Assembly (NCBI RefSeq): GCF_002211305.1
Contig: NZ_LOKW01000028.1
Span: 270,105-334,104, forward strand
Reading direction: 5' to 3'
Source of the DNA: Rhizobium sp. R634
Lineage (GTDB): Bacteria > Pseudomonadota > Alphaproteobacteria > Rhizobiales > Rhizobiaceae
Length of the DNA: 64,000 nucleotides
Under the pieces are notes generated by a model that worked only from the letters and a program-made list of their open reading frames with translations, was not told where the DNA came from and made no database searches. The translations under genes and the position numbers were made by a program. Positions within the stretch are counted from its first letter, which is position 1, and the number at the start of each line of letters is the position of its first letter. Shown here in pieces: positions 8,573-17,045 of the stretch.

Positions 8573-9541
8573 TCACTGGCCGAGCGCGGCGGAGGCGTAG
8601 CTGGGATCGATCAGGCCGGATACGGCCTTGGCGATGTCGACATCCGGCTTGATGACATCGGCCTTCTGCAAGGCGAGACCGGCGGCTTCGATCGTCTGGC
8701 GCTGCGCATCGCCGATGACGGAATAGCCGAGGTTGGTGCGCTCCAACTGGCGATCGATCACGGTATCGGGCAGCTTGGTGGCGGCAACGAGGGCGGCTTT
8801 GAGCTTGGCAGGATCCTTCAAAGCTTCAGCGCGGGCCTTCTCGTAGGAGGCCAGCACGCGTTTGACGATGTCGGGATGCGCGACGGCAAACTCCTCACGG
8901 ACGTTGAGAACGCCCCAGCTGTTGTTTTCCGGCTTGCGATAGAAGAGCACGTCGCCATCTTCGATCTCGGCGGAGGCCATGATCGGATCGAGGCCGGCCC
9001 AAGCGTCGACATCGCCCCGCTTCAGCGCCAGGCGACCGTCCGCGTGCTGCAGCAGAACAAGCGAGACATCCTTTTCCGTGAGGCCGGCATCGGCAAGAGC
9101 GCGGACCAGGAAGATGTGCGGGTCGGTGCCGCGCGTCACCGCGATGGACTTGCCCTTGAGGTCAGCGACATTGGCAATGCCGGTATCCTTGCGTGTGACC
9201 AGCGCGGTCCATTCCGGCCGCGAATAGACATAGATGGATTTGATCGGATTGCCGTTAATGCGGCCGATCAGGGCGGCCGCACCTGCCGTCGAGCCAAAGT
9301 CGAGGGAACCGGCATTCAGGAACTCGAGCGCCTTGTTGGAGCCAGCCGATTGGACCCAGGTTATCTTGATCCCGTCCTTCTCGAATTCCTTTTCCAGGAT
9401 GCCTTCATCCTTCAGGATGAGGCTGACCGGGTTGTAGGTCGCCCAGTCCACCCGAATTTCCGAGATGTCGGCAGCGCGTGCGGCACTTACCGCGAGCAAA
9501 CTCGCCAATGCGCCCAAAGCCAATCGAAAAAGCGATTTCAT
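8573..9541 (-). CDS. Periplasmic binding protein, SsuA-like
   Basis: A 322-residue solute-binding protein with a clear signal peptide (hydrophobic core LALGALASLLAV, cleavage after ARA near residue 23). The body matches the NMT1/SsuA type: VDWATYNPVSLILKDEG near the N-terminus, then GSLDFGSTAGAA and an ADLKGKSIAVTRGT hinge. A strong GGAGGT site precedes ATG 9541. It is the first gene of the importer operon. The closest functional class is aliphatic sulfonate or taurine binding, but the ligand cannot be set from sequence. Confidence 0.86.
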   Translation of the reverse strand: MKSLFRLALGALASLLAVSAARAADISEIRVDWATYNPVSLILKDEGILEKEFEKDGIKITWVQSAGSNKALEFLNAGSLDFGSTAGAAALIGRINGNPIKSIYVYSRPEWTALVTRKDTGIANVADLKGKSIAVTRGTDPHIFLVRALADAGLTEKDVSLVLLQHADGRLALKRGDVDAWAGLDPIMASAEIEDGDVLFYRKPENNSWGVLNVREEFAVAHPDIVKRVLASYEKARAEALKDPAKLKAALVAATKLPDTVIDRQLERTNLGYSVIGDAQRQTIEAAGLALQKADVIKPDVDIAKAVSGLIDPSYASAALGQ

Positions 9542-9695
9542 ACGACCTCCAAAATGGTTAGGAAGTGAAATCTACAGATTTAATAGCTTTTGGCGCGCTT
9601 TCAGGTTCCAAACTTTGCGACGGGAGAGCAAATTTGAACTGCCGCCGCGGCCCGCGCTAGATTGTTGTGTCAAAAAGGCGAGCCGGGGTCGCCCG

Positions 9696-11096
9696 TCAGT
9701 CCACAAATTCCACCGTCACGCCCGGCTTGACCATCTTGGCGAGCTCGGTCGCATCCCAGTTGGTCAGGCGGATACAGCCATGGCTCTGGGTGCGGCCGAT
9801 CTTGGAGGGCTCGGGCGTGCCGTGAATGCCGTAGGTCGGCCTGGAAAGCGCCATCCAGACGGTGCCGACCGGGCCGTTCGGGCCGGGCGGGATGTTGAGG
9901 ATCTTGTCGTTGGCGCCCTGCTGGAAATTGATCTTCGGATTATAGGTATAGCCGGGATTGAATGCGACGCGCTCGACCGTCACGGTGCCCGAGGGGGAGG
10001 GCGTGTCGGTGGAACCGATCGATGCCGGATAGGCGGCGAGCAGATTGCCGGCGCCGTCATAGGCGAAGACCTGCTTGCGGCCCTTGTCGGCGATGATGCG
10101 GGCAACTTCGCCAGTCTTCGCTTCGCCGGGATTGACGACCTTGATCACCGTGCCGGGAACGCTGAAATCGGCGCCGGGGTTCATCTCCTTGAGGAAGGCC
10201 TCGTCCATGTGGAAGCGCTCGGCGAGCATTTCCGTGGTCGAGGTAAAGGCGAGCGACGGCAGCAGCGCCTTATGCGAATAGTCTTCCGGGATCTCCGCGA
10301 CGAAGGGACCGGCGGCATCGGCCGGGGTGATCGTGTAGCTGACGACGGGCAGGCCGCCGGTCATGCGCAGTTCTTCGAGAATGGCGTCGGTATTGTTTGG
10401 ATCGAGCTTGGAGCCGGTCATCTGGTCATAGGCATAGATCGCCTTGGTGACGTTCGATCCCATATGGCCGTCGATGACGCCGGGGGAGATGCCGGCGCGA
10501 TCGAGGAAGACCTGCAGCGCGACGATCTCCGGCTTCGATTTGTCCTTGAGCGTGATGACGGGCTCTTCGGGCGCGGTTCTCGGCGCATCGGCGGGCGGGA
10601 TCTGCTGGTCGGGATCGATTGAGGCATAGTCGTCGCCCGACTGCGGATTGCCGATGCTGTTGTCGTCGGGATAGGGCTGCTCGCCGAGCGGCTGGCGTTC
10701 GATCGCCGCATCGCGCGGGATGCCGCCGGTGACTGCGCCGCGCTCGGAATAGCGCGTATCGCCGTATTGGTTGTCATCGGCATAATAGGGATCGTTGCCG
10801 TACTGGTCGGCATAGCCGTCGCGCGGGCCGGGGCGCGGCGGATAATAGCCGCGGGCGCGCATCTCGGTGGCGACGATATTGCCGTAGCCGTCGATCAGCA
10901 CGCGGTTGCCGCTGCGGTCGCGGGCATAGGCAAAGCCCTGCGGAACGTAATCGAGGATCTCGCCGTTCGGCGTGACCAGCACGACATCGCCCTGGCGCCG
11001 GTCGCGGAACTGCTGCGCGCCTGTCTCGGGCGCTGCGGCAGCAAGGGCCGCCAACACGGCCGCAACGGAAAATGCCGACTTCAAAAAGCGATTCAC
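9696..11096 (-). CDS. L,D-transpeptidase (YkuD) with peptidoglycan-binding region
   Basis: A 466-residue exported enzyme with a signal peptide over residues 1-25. A Tyr/Asp/Gly-rich linker follows, then a peptidoglycan-binding-like segment (VALQVFLDRAGISPGVIDG), a LysM-like stretch, and a C-terminal YkuD domain with HGTPEPSKIG and SHGCIRLTNWD, nucleophile Cys441. Such enzymes make 3-3 cross-links or attach proteins to peptidoglycan, which is prominent in Rhizobiales. The start is GTG 11096 with GAGGTGTGAG upstream. The gene is single and divergent from the next unit. Confidence 0.9.
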   Translation of the reverse strand: MNRFLKSAFSVAAVLAALAAAAPETGAQQFRDRRQGDVVLVTPNGEILDYVPQGFAYARDRSGNRVLIDGYGNIVATEMRARGYYPPRPGPRDGYADQYGNDPYYADDNQYGDTRYSERGAVTGGIPRDAAIERQPLGEQPYPDDNSIGNPQSGDDYASIDPDQQIPPADAPRTAPEEPVITLKDKSKPEIVALQVFLDRAGISPGVIDGHMGSNVTKAIYAYDQMTGSKLDPNNTDAILEELRMTGGLPVVSYTITPADAAGPFVAEIPEDYSHKALLPSLAFTSTTEMLAERFHMDEAFLKEMNPGADFSVPGTVIKVVNPGEAKTGEVARIIADKGRKQVFAYDGAGNLLAAYPASIGSTDTPSPSGTVTVERVAFNPGYTYNPKINFQQGANDKILNIPPGPNGPVGTVWMALSRPTYGIHGTPEPSKIGRTQSHGCIRLTNWDATELAKMVKPGVTVEFVD

Positions 11097-11459
11097 GTCT
11101 CACACCTCGAACAGTGACTGGGCAGACACACACCCGCGAATTTTGACGCTAGTGTGGAATTTATGAAACCGTGCTGAACAAAATATGAAAATCACTAAGA
11201 TTTCCTTTTACTCATAAACGTTTGCCTCTCCGCCTCAGTTCCGCAAAATCCATGGTTGCGGCAAAAGCGCAAGAGACGGAAAGCGTCCAATTGACGAGAG
11301 ACGGCGCAAAATCTAACGCTGACGCATCGTGCTTTCCGAAAGTTAGAATCGATTTTCGGAAAGCACGATGCGTTGATTCAAAGCGTTAGAGCGTCCTTTT
11401 GTGCGTCCGAAAGGACGCACGGCGCTCTAAGGGCCGATAAATCCTTGAGGAGACCCGAG
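11097..11459. other. Intergenic region with nested palindromes
   Basis: This 363-base gap separates the divergent L,D-transpeptidase and DUF4432 genes. Its right half is filled by the palindromic element at 11313-11430. The left half is AT-richer and should hold the transpeptidase promoter, but no convincing -35/-10 pair was found. No small gene was recognised. Confidence 0.6.
11313..11430. repeat. Composite long palindromic element
   Basis: Three nested or adjacent inverted repeats are present. TCTAACGCT (11313) pairs with AGCGTTAGA (11382-11390). Inside these lie perfect 19-bp arms, 11323-11341 and 11354-11372, around a 12-base loop. Next to them, TTAGAGCG (11386-11393) pairs with CGCTCTAA (11423-11430) around an inner GTGCGTCC / GGACGCAC stem. 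The arrangement resembles repeated rhizobial intergenic elements. It ends 30 bases before the DUF4432 start codon. Confidence 0.75.
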
Positions 11460-12299
11460 ATGATCGAATTTGCCGCCGCACGCGGGCCGCGCCTGATGCT
11501 GGATGAAACATCGGTGCTGGATATCGGCGGATGCATCGTCGAAGGCGTCGATATCGCGCCGAAGCGCGCCATTCCCGACGATGGCGATCCGCGAATCGAT
11601 CACTCGCTCGAAGGCTTCCTCTTCACCTGCGGGCCGGACCATATTCGCCACCGCCAACCGATCGCCGGCCGGGCCGACGGCAAGGTCTATCCGCTGCACG
11701 GATCGGCCTCCGGCCATGCCGCGAAGGTGCTGTGGACGAAGTTCGAGAACGGCAATGCCGAATGCCGCGCCGATATCGACATCACCACCGTCGAGGGGCT
11801 GCCGCAGCGCATCGAGCGGCTCTGGCGGATCGACGGGGCAACCGGCGAGGTGCGGCTCGACGACCGCATCGTCAATACCAGCGACCAGACGGTCCCGACC
11901 TTCCTGATGTATCACATCAACACCGGCGGCAAGTGGCTGGACGACGGTACGCGGCTCGAAGGGCATATGCTGGAGAATGGCGGCTTTCCGTGGACCTTCG
12001 GCGAGGAACCGGGCGGCATCTTCTGCGTGCCGGCGCCAGCGGCGCAGCAGGGGTTCGCGGAAGTCCGGCTCGGCCCGATCGCCGCGATCGGCGGCAGGAC
12101 GCTCCGCGTGCGCTTCCGCGCCGATACGTTGCCCTACCTGCAGGTCTGGCGAAACCAGAAGGCGCCGGCCCATATCATCGGCCTCGAGCCCGTCTCGCAC
12201 CGTTGGGTCCTGCGCCACGAGATCGAGGCTGCCGGCGAGTTCAACATGCTGGCGCCCGGGGAAAGCCGCAGCTATGCGCTGAGCTTTGCCTTCCTGTAA
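11460..12299 (+). CDS. DUF4432-family aldose-epimerase-like protein
   Basis: A 279-residue cytosolic protein that looks like the DUF4432 family, beta-sandwich proteins related to aldose 1-epimerases (galactose mutarotase fold). Visible traits are the PLHGSASGHAA stretch near residue 80, MYHINTGGKWLDDG in the middle and GLEPVSHRW towards the C-terminus. ATG 11460 has TTGAGGAGA upstream. No sugar-catabolic gene lies beside it; the next genes are a DUF442 protein and RidA. A carbohydrate-isomerising role is inferred from fold only. Confidence 0.7.
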   Translation: MIEFAAARGPRLMLDETSVLDIGGCIVEGVDIAPKRAIPDDGDPRIDHSLEGFLFTCGPDHIRHRQPIAGRADGKVYPLHGSASGHAAKVLWTKFENGNAECRADIDITTVEGLPQRIERLWRIDGATGEVRLDDRIVNTSDQTVPTFLMYHINTGGKWLDDGTRLEGHMLENGGFPWTFGEEPGGIFCVPAPAAQQGFAEVRLGPIAAIGGRTLRVRFRADTLPYLQVWRNQKAPAHIIGLEPVSHRWVLRHEIEAAGEFNMLAPGESRSYALSFAFL

Positions 12300-12372
12300 G
12301 CGAAGTGTTTGTTGACGCTCGACGGCCTCCCGTCGTAGACCTTCAGCCCACGATTTATCAGGAGACAAGACG

Positions 12373-12711
12373 ATGGATATTCGCCAGATCGACGATGAAT
12401 ATTCGGTTTCGGGTCAGATCACGCTCGAAGATCTCGACGAGATCAAGGCGATGGGCTTCAAATCGATCGTCTGCCACCGCCCCGACCACGAAAGCCCTGA
12501 CCAGACGTCGTTTTCGGTGATCGAGGCGCGCGCGCGGGAACTCGGTCTCGAGATCTCCCACGTGCCGGTCGGGCCGATGGGCGTGACCGAGGAAGCGGTG
12601 CAGGGCATGGTCGATGCGCTCGACGAATTCCCGCGGCCGATGCTCGGCTATTGCCGCTCGGGCGCCCGCTCGACGGCGATCTATCAGAAGACGCACCATA
12701 TCCGCAGCTAA
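12373..12711 (+). CDS. DUF442/TIGR01244 phosphatase-like protein
   Basis: A 112-residue protein of the DUF442 family, the dual-specificity-phosphatase-like domain also found fused to sulfide-detoxifying beta-lactamase-like hydrolases (Blh). The loop YCRSGARS near residue 96 has Cys and Arg four residues apart, one shorter than the classical CX5R phosphatase loop, which is normal for this family. Here the domain stands alone. ATG 12373 has CAGGAGA upstream. Whether it is an active phosphatase, a rhodanese-like enzyme or a binding protein is unclear. Confidence 0.78.
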   Translation: MDIRQIDDEYSVSGQITLEDLDEIKAMGFKSIVCHRPDHESPDQTSFSVIEARARELGLEISHVPVGPMGVTEEAVQGMVDALDEFPRPMLGYCRSGARSTAIYQKTHHIRS

Positions 12712-12782
12712 AGCGCCATCGGTGCTGATTTTCCGGCGCTGCACCGCAGCGCCGTCCCTTTCCATTCACTCAGGAGACTATG

Positions 12783-13127
12783 ATGAGCATTAAGCGTATC
12801 GACGTCGGCGCGCGCATGAGCGGCGCTGTCATTCACGGCAACACGGTTTATCTCGCAGGCCAGGTCGGCGAAGGCGAAAGCGTCACCGATCAGTGCAAGT
12901 CCGCGCTGGCCGAGGTCGACCGCCTGCTGACCGCCGCCGGCAGCAACAAGTCGAAGATCCTGCAGACCCTCGTCTATCTCTCCGACATCGCTTATTTCGG
13001 CGAGATGAACGCAGCCTGGGAGGCCTGGATCGATCCGGCCAATCCGCCGGCCCGCGCCACGAGCGAGGCCAAGCTCGCTGCGCCGAAGTACAAGGTCGAG
13101 TTCATCGTCACGGCCGCGCTCGACTAA
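12783..13127 (+). CDS. RidA-family enamine/imine deaminase
   Basis: A 114-residue RidA (YjgF/YER057c/UK114) protein. The family hydrolyses reactive 2-aminoacrylate and other imines released by PLP enzymes. The region PARATSEAKLA contains the substrate-binding arginine, and GNTVYLAGQVGE is the usual N-terminal strand. Two ATG codons are adjacent (12780, 12783); the second sits 6 bases from AGGAG and is preferred. It lies 71 bases after the DUF442 gene and is closed by a hairpin terminator. Confidence 0.88.
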   Translation: MSIKRIDVGARMSGAVIHGNTVYLAGQVGEGESVTDQCKSALAEVDRLLTAAGSNKSKILQTLVYLSDIAYFGEMNAAWEAWIDPANPPARATSEAKLAAPKYKVEFIVTAALD

Positions 13128-13151
13128 AAGTCGTGCCGTTTGATCGGCTGA

Positions 13152-13210
13152 AGCCGGTGGGTTCTGGACTGACTCCGAATGGAGCCAGCCACGGGCTCAC
13201 CGGCTTTTTG
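13152..13210 (+). terminator. Terminator after ridA
   Basis: AGCCGGTG (13152-13159) pairs with CACCGGCT (13198-13205), followed by TTTTTG. The long loop contains further short complementary stretches. It overlaps the 3' end of the convergent ThDP-enzyme gene. Confidence 0.7.
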
Positions 13211-14855
13211 TTTGCGCGATTTCCGAGAGCGTCCTGGTCGGCGTGATCGCTTCGGGGTCGAGCTTGACCTCGATGATTGCCGGCTTGCCGCTTTGGCGCG
13301 CCCGCTCGAAGGCCGGGGCGAATTCCTCAGTCGTTTCCACGGTTTCGCCGTGGCCGCCATAGGCGCGGGCAAGGGCGGCGAAATCGGGATTGGTCAGATC
13401 GGTGCTGCTGACGCGGCCGGGATATTCGCGCTCCTGATGCATGCGGATCGTGCCGTACATGCCGTTGTTGACGACGATTGCGATGATCGGCAGGCCGTAG
13501 CGGATAGCGGTGGCGAATTCCTGGCCATGCATCAGGAAACAGCCGTCGCCGGCAAAGCAGATGACCTCCCGCTCGGGAAAGAGCCGCTTGGCGGCGACGG
13601 CGGCCGGCAGGCCGTAACCCATCGAGCCGGAGGTTGGGGCGGCTTGCGTGTTGAAGCGGCGGAAGCGATGGAAGCGGTGCAGCCAGGTCGCGTAATTGCC
13701 GGCGCCATTGGTGAAGATCGTCTCCGGCCCGGTATTGGCCTCCAGCCATTCGATGATCGGACCCATGTGGACCGCGCCTGGACCTGTTGCCGGCGGCTTC
13801 GACCAGGAAAGATAGGCCTGGTGCATGCGCCCGGTGCGCTCCGCCCAGTGGGGCTCGGCCGGCGCTTCCAGATCGGCGAGGGCGGCGACGAAATCGGCAG
13901 GGGCTGCGCAGATGGCGAGATCCGGGCGGTAGATGCGGCCGAGTTCGGAGGCGTCGGGATAAACATGGACGAGCGATTGCTGGGGGTAGGGGATGTCGAG
14001 CAGCGTGTAGGAGGAGGACGGCATTTCCGACATGCGTGCGCCGAGCAGGATCAGAAGGTCGCTCTCCTTGATCTCCTTGGCGAGCGCTGGATTGATGCCG
14101 ATCCCGACGTCGCCTGAATAACAGGGATGGAGATGATCGAACAGCATCTGCCGGCGGAAGGAGCAGCCGACGGGCAGATGGAAGCGCTCGGCGAAGCTTG
14201 CAAAATCGGCGACGGCATCGGCATCCCAGCGGGTGCCGCCGAGGATCACCATCGGTCGCTCGGCCTTTAGCAGGCGCAGATAGAAATCGTCGATCTGCCT
14301 GCGGCCGGGATGGGCCTCGACACGGGTGTAGCGCTTGGCGCGGGGCGCTTCCACCTCGTCGCGCAGCATGTCCTCCGGCAGTGTCAGCACGACGGGGCCG
14401 GGACGGCCTGAGGTGGCGACCGTGAAGGCGCGGGTGACAAATTCGGGAATGCGGGCGGCATCGTCGATTTCGCCCACCCATTTGGCGAATTCGGTGAAGG
14501 CGCGGCGGAATTCGACCTCCTGGAAGGCCTCGCGCTCGCGCGCTTCCCGCTGCACCTGGCCGATGAAGAGAATCATCGGGATCGAATCTTGCCTGGCGAT
14601 GTGCAGCCCGGCGGAGGCGTTGGTGGCGCCCGGGCCGCGGGTGACCATGCAGATGCCGGGCTCGCCGGTCAGCCGGCCCCAGCAATCCGCCATCATCGCC
14701 GCGCCGCCTTCCTGGCGACAGACGAGGACGTCGATATCGCTGTCGCGCAGCGCATCGAGGACGGCGAGGAAGCTTTCTCCGGGCACGCAGGAGAGGCGTT
14801 TGACGCCGTTCGCCTTCAGCGCCTCGACGATCAGTTCCCCGCCGGTCTTCTTCAT
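13197..14855 (-). CDS. ThDP-dependent enzyme, acetolactate-synthase-like
   Basis: A 552-residue enzyme of the acetolactate synthase/benzoylformate decarboxylase superfamily. The catalytic Glu27 is in VPGESF, and the ThDP-Mg site is GDGCFLMHGQEF running on to NNGMYG. No small regulatory subunit (ilvN) is adjacent, so it is probably not the biosynthetic AHAS. Its ATG overlaps the stop of the upstream CoA-transferase (ATGA), and GAGAGGAAGG precedes it. With a CaiB partner the pair recalls oxalyl-CoA decarboxylase/formyl-CoA transferase, but the sequence looks more like a generic IlvB-type protein. The substrate is unknown. Confidence 0.85.
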   Translation of the reverse strand: MKKTGGELIVEALKANGVKRLSCVPGESFLAVLDALRDSDIDVLVCRQEGGAAMMADCWGRLTGEPGICMVTRGPGATNASAGLHIARQDSIPMILFIGQVQREAREREAFQEVEFRRAFTEFAKWVGEIDDAARIPEFVTRAFTVATSGRPGPVVLTLPEDMLRDEVEAPRAKRYTRVEAHPGRRQIDDFYLRLLKAERPMVILGGTRWDADAVADFASFAERFHLPVGCSFRRQMLFDHLHPCYSGDVGIGINPALAKEIKESDLLILLGARMSEMPSSSYTLLDIPYPQQSLVHVYPDASELGRIYRPDLAICAAPADFVAALADLEAPAEPHWAERTGRMHQAYLSWSKPPATGPGAVHMGPIIEWLEANTGPETIFTNGAGNYATWLHRFHRFRRFNTQAAPTSGSMGYGLPAAVAAKRLFPEREVICFAGDGCFLMHGQEFATAIRYGLPIIAIVVNNGMYGTIRMHQEREYPGRVSSTDLTNPDFAALARAYGGHGETVETTEEFAPAFERARQSGKPAIIEVKLDPEAITPTRTLSEIAQTKSR

Positions 14856-16054
14856 GACGATGCCTTCCTCTCGCGCTCTTCGAGTTCGGTGAGAATTTCT
14901 TCGTTATGTTCGCCGAGGCGCGGGCTCGGCCTGATGTAATGCAGCGGCGTCTCGGACAGCACGATCGGCGTTCTGACGCCCGGGATGAGGGTGCCGGCGG
15001 CATCGGCAAGATCGATGCGCAAGCCGCGGGCCTGCACCTGCGGGTCGGCGAACATCTCCTCGATCGTGTTGATCGCGCCCGATGGAACCCCATTCTCTTC
15101 GCAGGCCTTCAAGAGATCCGCCTTCTGCCATTTCAGCGTCTCGGTCGAAATGAGGCGGCGCACCTCGCCACGATTGGCGACGCGGGCCTTGTTGGTGGAA
15201 AAACGCTCGTCGCCTGATATCGTCTCCAGGCCAAGGATGGCGCAGAGGCGGCGGAACTGGCCGTCGTTTCCGACCGCGAGAATGAAATAGCCGTCGGCCG
15301 CCGGCACGACTTCGTAAGGCGAGATATTCGGATGGGCATTGCCGAGGCGGGTCGGCGCGGCGCCGGAGATGAGGTAGTTCATGTTCTGATTGGCGAGCAC
15401 GGCCGACTGCACGTCGAGCAGCGCCATGTCGATTAGCTGGCCTTCGCCTGATTTCAGCGCATGGATCAAAGCAGCTTCGATCGCCGAGACAGCATAGATG
15501 CCGGTGAAGATATCGGCAATCGCCACACCGGCCTTCATCGGCTGGCCGCCCGGCTCGCCTGTGATCGACATGAAGCCGGACATGCCCTGGACGATATAGT
15601 CGTAGCCCGCGAGGCTGGCATAGGGGCCGGTTTGGCCGAAGCCGGTGATCGAGCAATAGACGAGCTTCGGGTTTATCCGGCGCAGGCTGTCGTAATCGAG
15701 CCCGTATTTGACGAGGCCGCCGAGCTTGAAATTCTCGATCACCACATCGGCTGACGCAACGAGGCGGCGGACGAGATCCTGCCCTTCCGCGCTTTTCAGG
15801 TCGGCGGTGACGGAGCGCTTGCCGCGATTGGCGGCGTGATAATAAGCGGCCGAGAGGTTTTCGCCGTCCGCACCCTCGACGAAGGGCGGACCCCATTGGC
15901 GCGTATCGTCGCCGCCGTCGGGATTTTCGACCTTGATGACATCGGCGCCGAGATCGGCGAGCATTTGCCCCGCCCAGGGACCGGCAAGCACGCGGGCAAG
16001 CTCGATCACCCTGATGCCGGTAAGCGGCGGCTTTTTGGTCACGGTCTCCGTCAT
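14852..16054 (-). CDS. CaiB/BaiF family CoA-transferase
   Basis: A 400-residue class III CoA-transferase. Motifs are RVLAGPWAGQMLADLGADVIKVE at the N-terminus (given here in parts: RVLAGPWAG, LGADVIKVE), ENFKLGG near residue 110, and the catalytic Asp181 in AGVAIADI, matching the active-site Asp of formyl-CoA transferase. ATG 16054 has GGGAGGA upstream. It is translationally coupled to the ThDP enzyme downstream, so both probably act on one acyl-CoA or alpha-keto acid pathway, with the DMT exporter just upstream. The exact acid is not predictable. Confidence 0.88.
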   Translation of the reverse strand: MTETVTKKPPLTGIRVIELARVLAGPWAGQMLADLGADVIKVENPDGGDDTRQWGPPFVEGADGENLSAAYYHAANRGKRSVTADLKSAEGQDLVRRLVASADVVIENFKLGGLVKYGLDYDSLRRINPKLVYCSITGFGQTGPYASLAGYDYIVQGMSGFMSITGEPGGQPMKAGVAIADIFTGIYAVSAIEAALIHALKSGEGQLIDMALLDVQSAVLANQNMNYLISGAAPTRLGNAHPNISPYEVVPAADGYFILAVGNDGQFRRLCAILGLETISGDERFSTNKARVANRGEVRRLISTETLKWQKADLLKACEENGVPSGAINTIEEMFADPQVQARGLRIDLADAAGTLIPGVRTPIVLSETPLHYIRPSPRLGEHNEEILTELEERERKASS

Positions 16055-16071
16055 GTTCCTCCCGGCAATGT

Positions 16072-17028
16072 CTACGGCGCCAGCGTCACCTCAGATGTAT
16101 CGGATACGGGCTTTGAAGCAAAGCGGCGCTCGCGCCAGAGGATGTAGAAGCCCGATGCCATGATGATCATGATGCCGAGCCATTTGATGGCATTCGGGAA
16201 GTCGCCGAAAACAAGCCAGGCGAAGATCGTCGCCGAGACGATCTCGAAATATTGCAGCGGCGCGAGCGTCGAGGCCGGTGCCGCGCGATAGGCATAGACG
16301 CCGAGGATGCCGGCCGTGGCGGCCGTGGCGCCGACGCCGGCGAGATAGAACCAGGCGCTGCCTTCGGGCATGACCGGATCGAAGATATCGGAGCCGCTAC
16401 CTTCGCCGACGAGCAGCAGGATGGTGCAGAAGACGAGACCCCAGATGCCCATCTGGAACTGCATCGACCAGGGGTCTTCCCGATGCGAGAGGACACGGGT
16501 CATCAGGACGAAGATCGCGATGCAGAGCGCACTGACGACGGGCAGCAACGCGACGTAGCCGACCTCCTGGAAGCTCGGCTGGATGATCAGCATCGCCCCG
16601 AAGAAGCCGACGCCGCAGGCCGTATAGCGCCGCCAGCCGATCGTTTCCTTCAGGAAAATGCCGCCGAGGATCGTCAGCATGATCGGCTCGACGAAGAAGA
16701 TGGCGATCGCATCGGCGACCGCCATATATTTCAGCGTGGTGACGAAGGAGACCATCGAGACGGTGATGATCGCGCCGCGGATGGCGTGGAACAGGTTCTG
16801 GCGCCAGGAGAAATCGATGAAGCAGCGCCGCCATATCACGATCGGCAGCATGCAGAGCGCCTGGACGGCGAAACGGGCAGCGGTGATCTCGGCGGAGGGG
16901 ACGGTCACCACCGCGAGCTTGGCGAAGATATCGATGAGGGGTGAGACCATCACCGAGAGAAACATCAGCGCAAGCCCCGTCGTCACCTCGGAAGCGGAAG
17001 GAGCGGGACGGGCGGCGGTGCTCGGCAT
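16072..17028 (-). CDS. EamA/DMT-family transporter
   Basis: A 318-residue membrane protein with ten hydrophobic segments in two EamA halves, typical of drug/metabolite transporters and close to the rhizobial SAM/carboxylate-type DMT proteins. ATG 17028 has AGGGAAC upstream; the frame stays open to 17091 but without a ribosome site. It lies 17 bases after the alpha/beta hydrolase gene and 17 bases before the CoA-transferase gene, so all four minus-strand genes from 17990 to 13197 can form one operon. Substrate and direction are unknown. Confidence 0.83.
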   Translation of the reverse strand: MPSTAARPAPSASEVTTGLALMFLSVMVSPLIDIFAKLAVVTVPSAEITAARFAVQALCMLPIVIWRRCFIDFSWRQNLFHAIRGAIITVSMVSFVTTLKYMAVADAIAIFFVEPIMLTILGGIFLKETIGWRRYTACGVGFFGAMLIIQPSFQEVGYVALLPVVSALCIAIFVLMTRVLSHREDPWSMQFQMGIWGLVFCTILLLVGEGSGSDIFDPVMPEGSAWFYLAGVGATAATAGILGVYAYRAAPASTLAPLQYFEIVSATIFAWLVFGDFPNAIKWLGIMIIMASGFYILWRERRFASKPVSDTSEVTLAP

Positions 17029-17045
17029 GATGGGTTCCCTGTTGC

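Noticed and set aside
13197..14855. Biosynthetic acetolactate synthase large subunit
   Set aside because: No ilvN follows and the gene is coupled to a CoA-transferase, so a different ThDP reaction is more likely.
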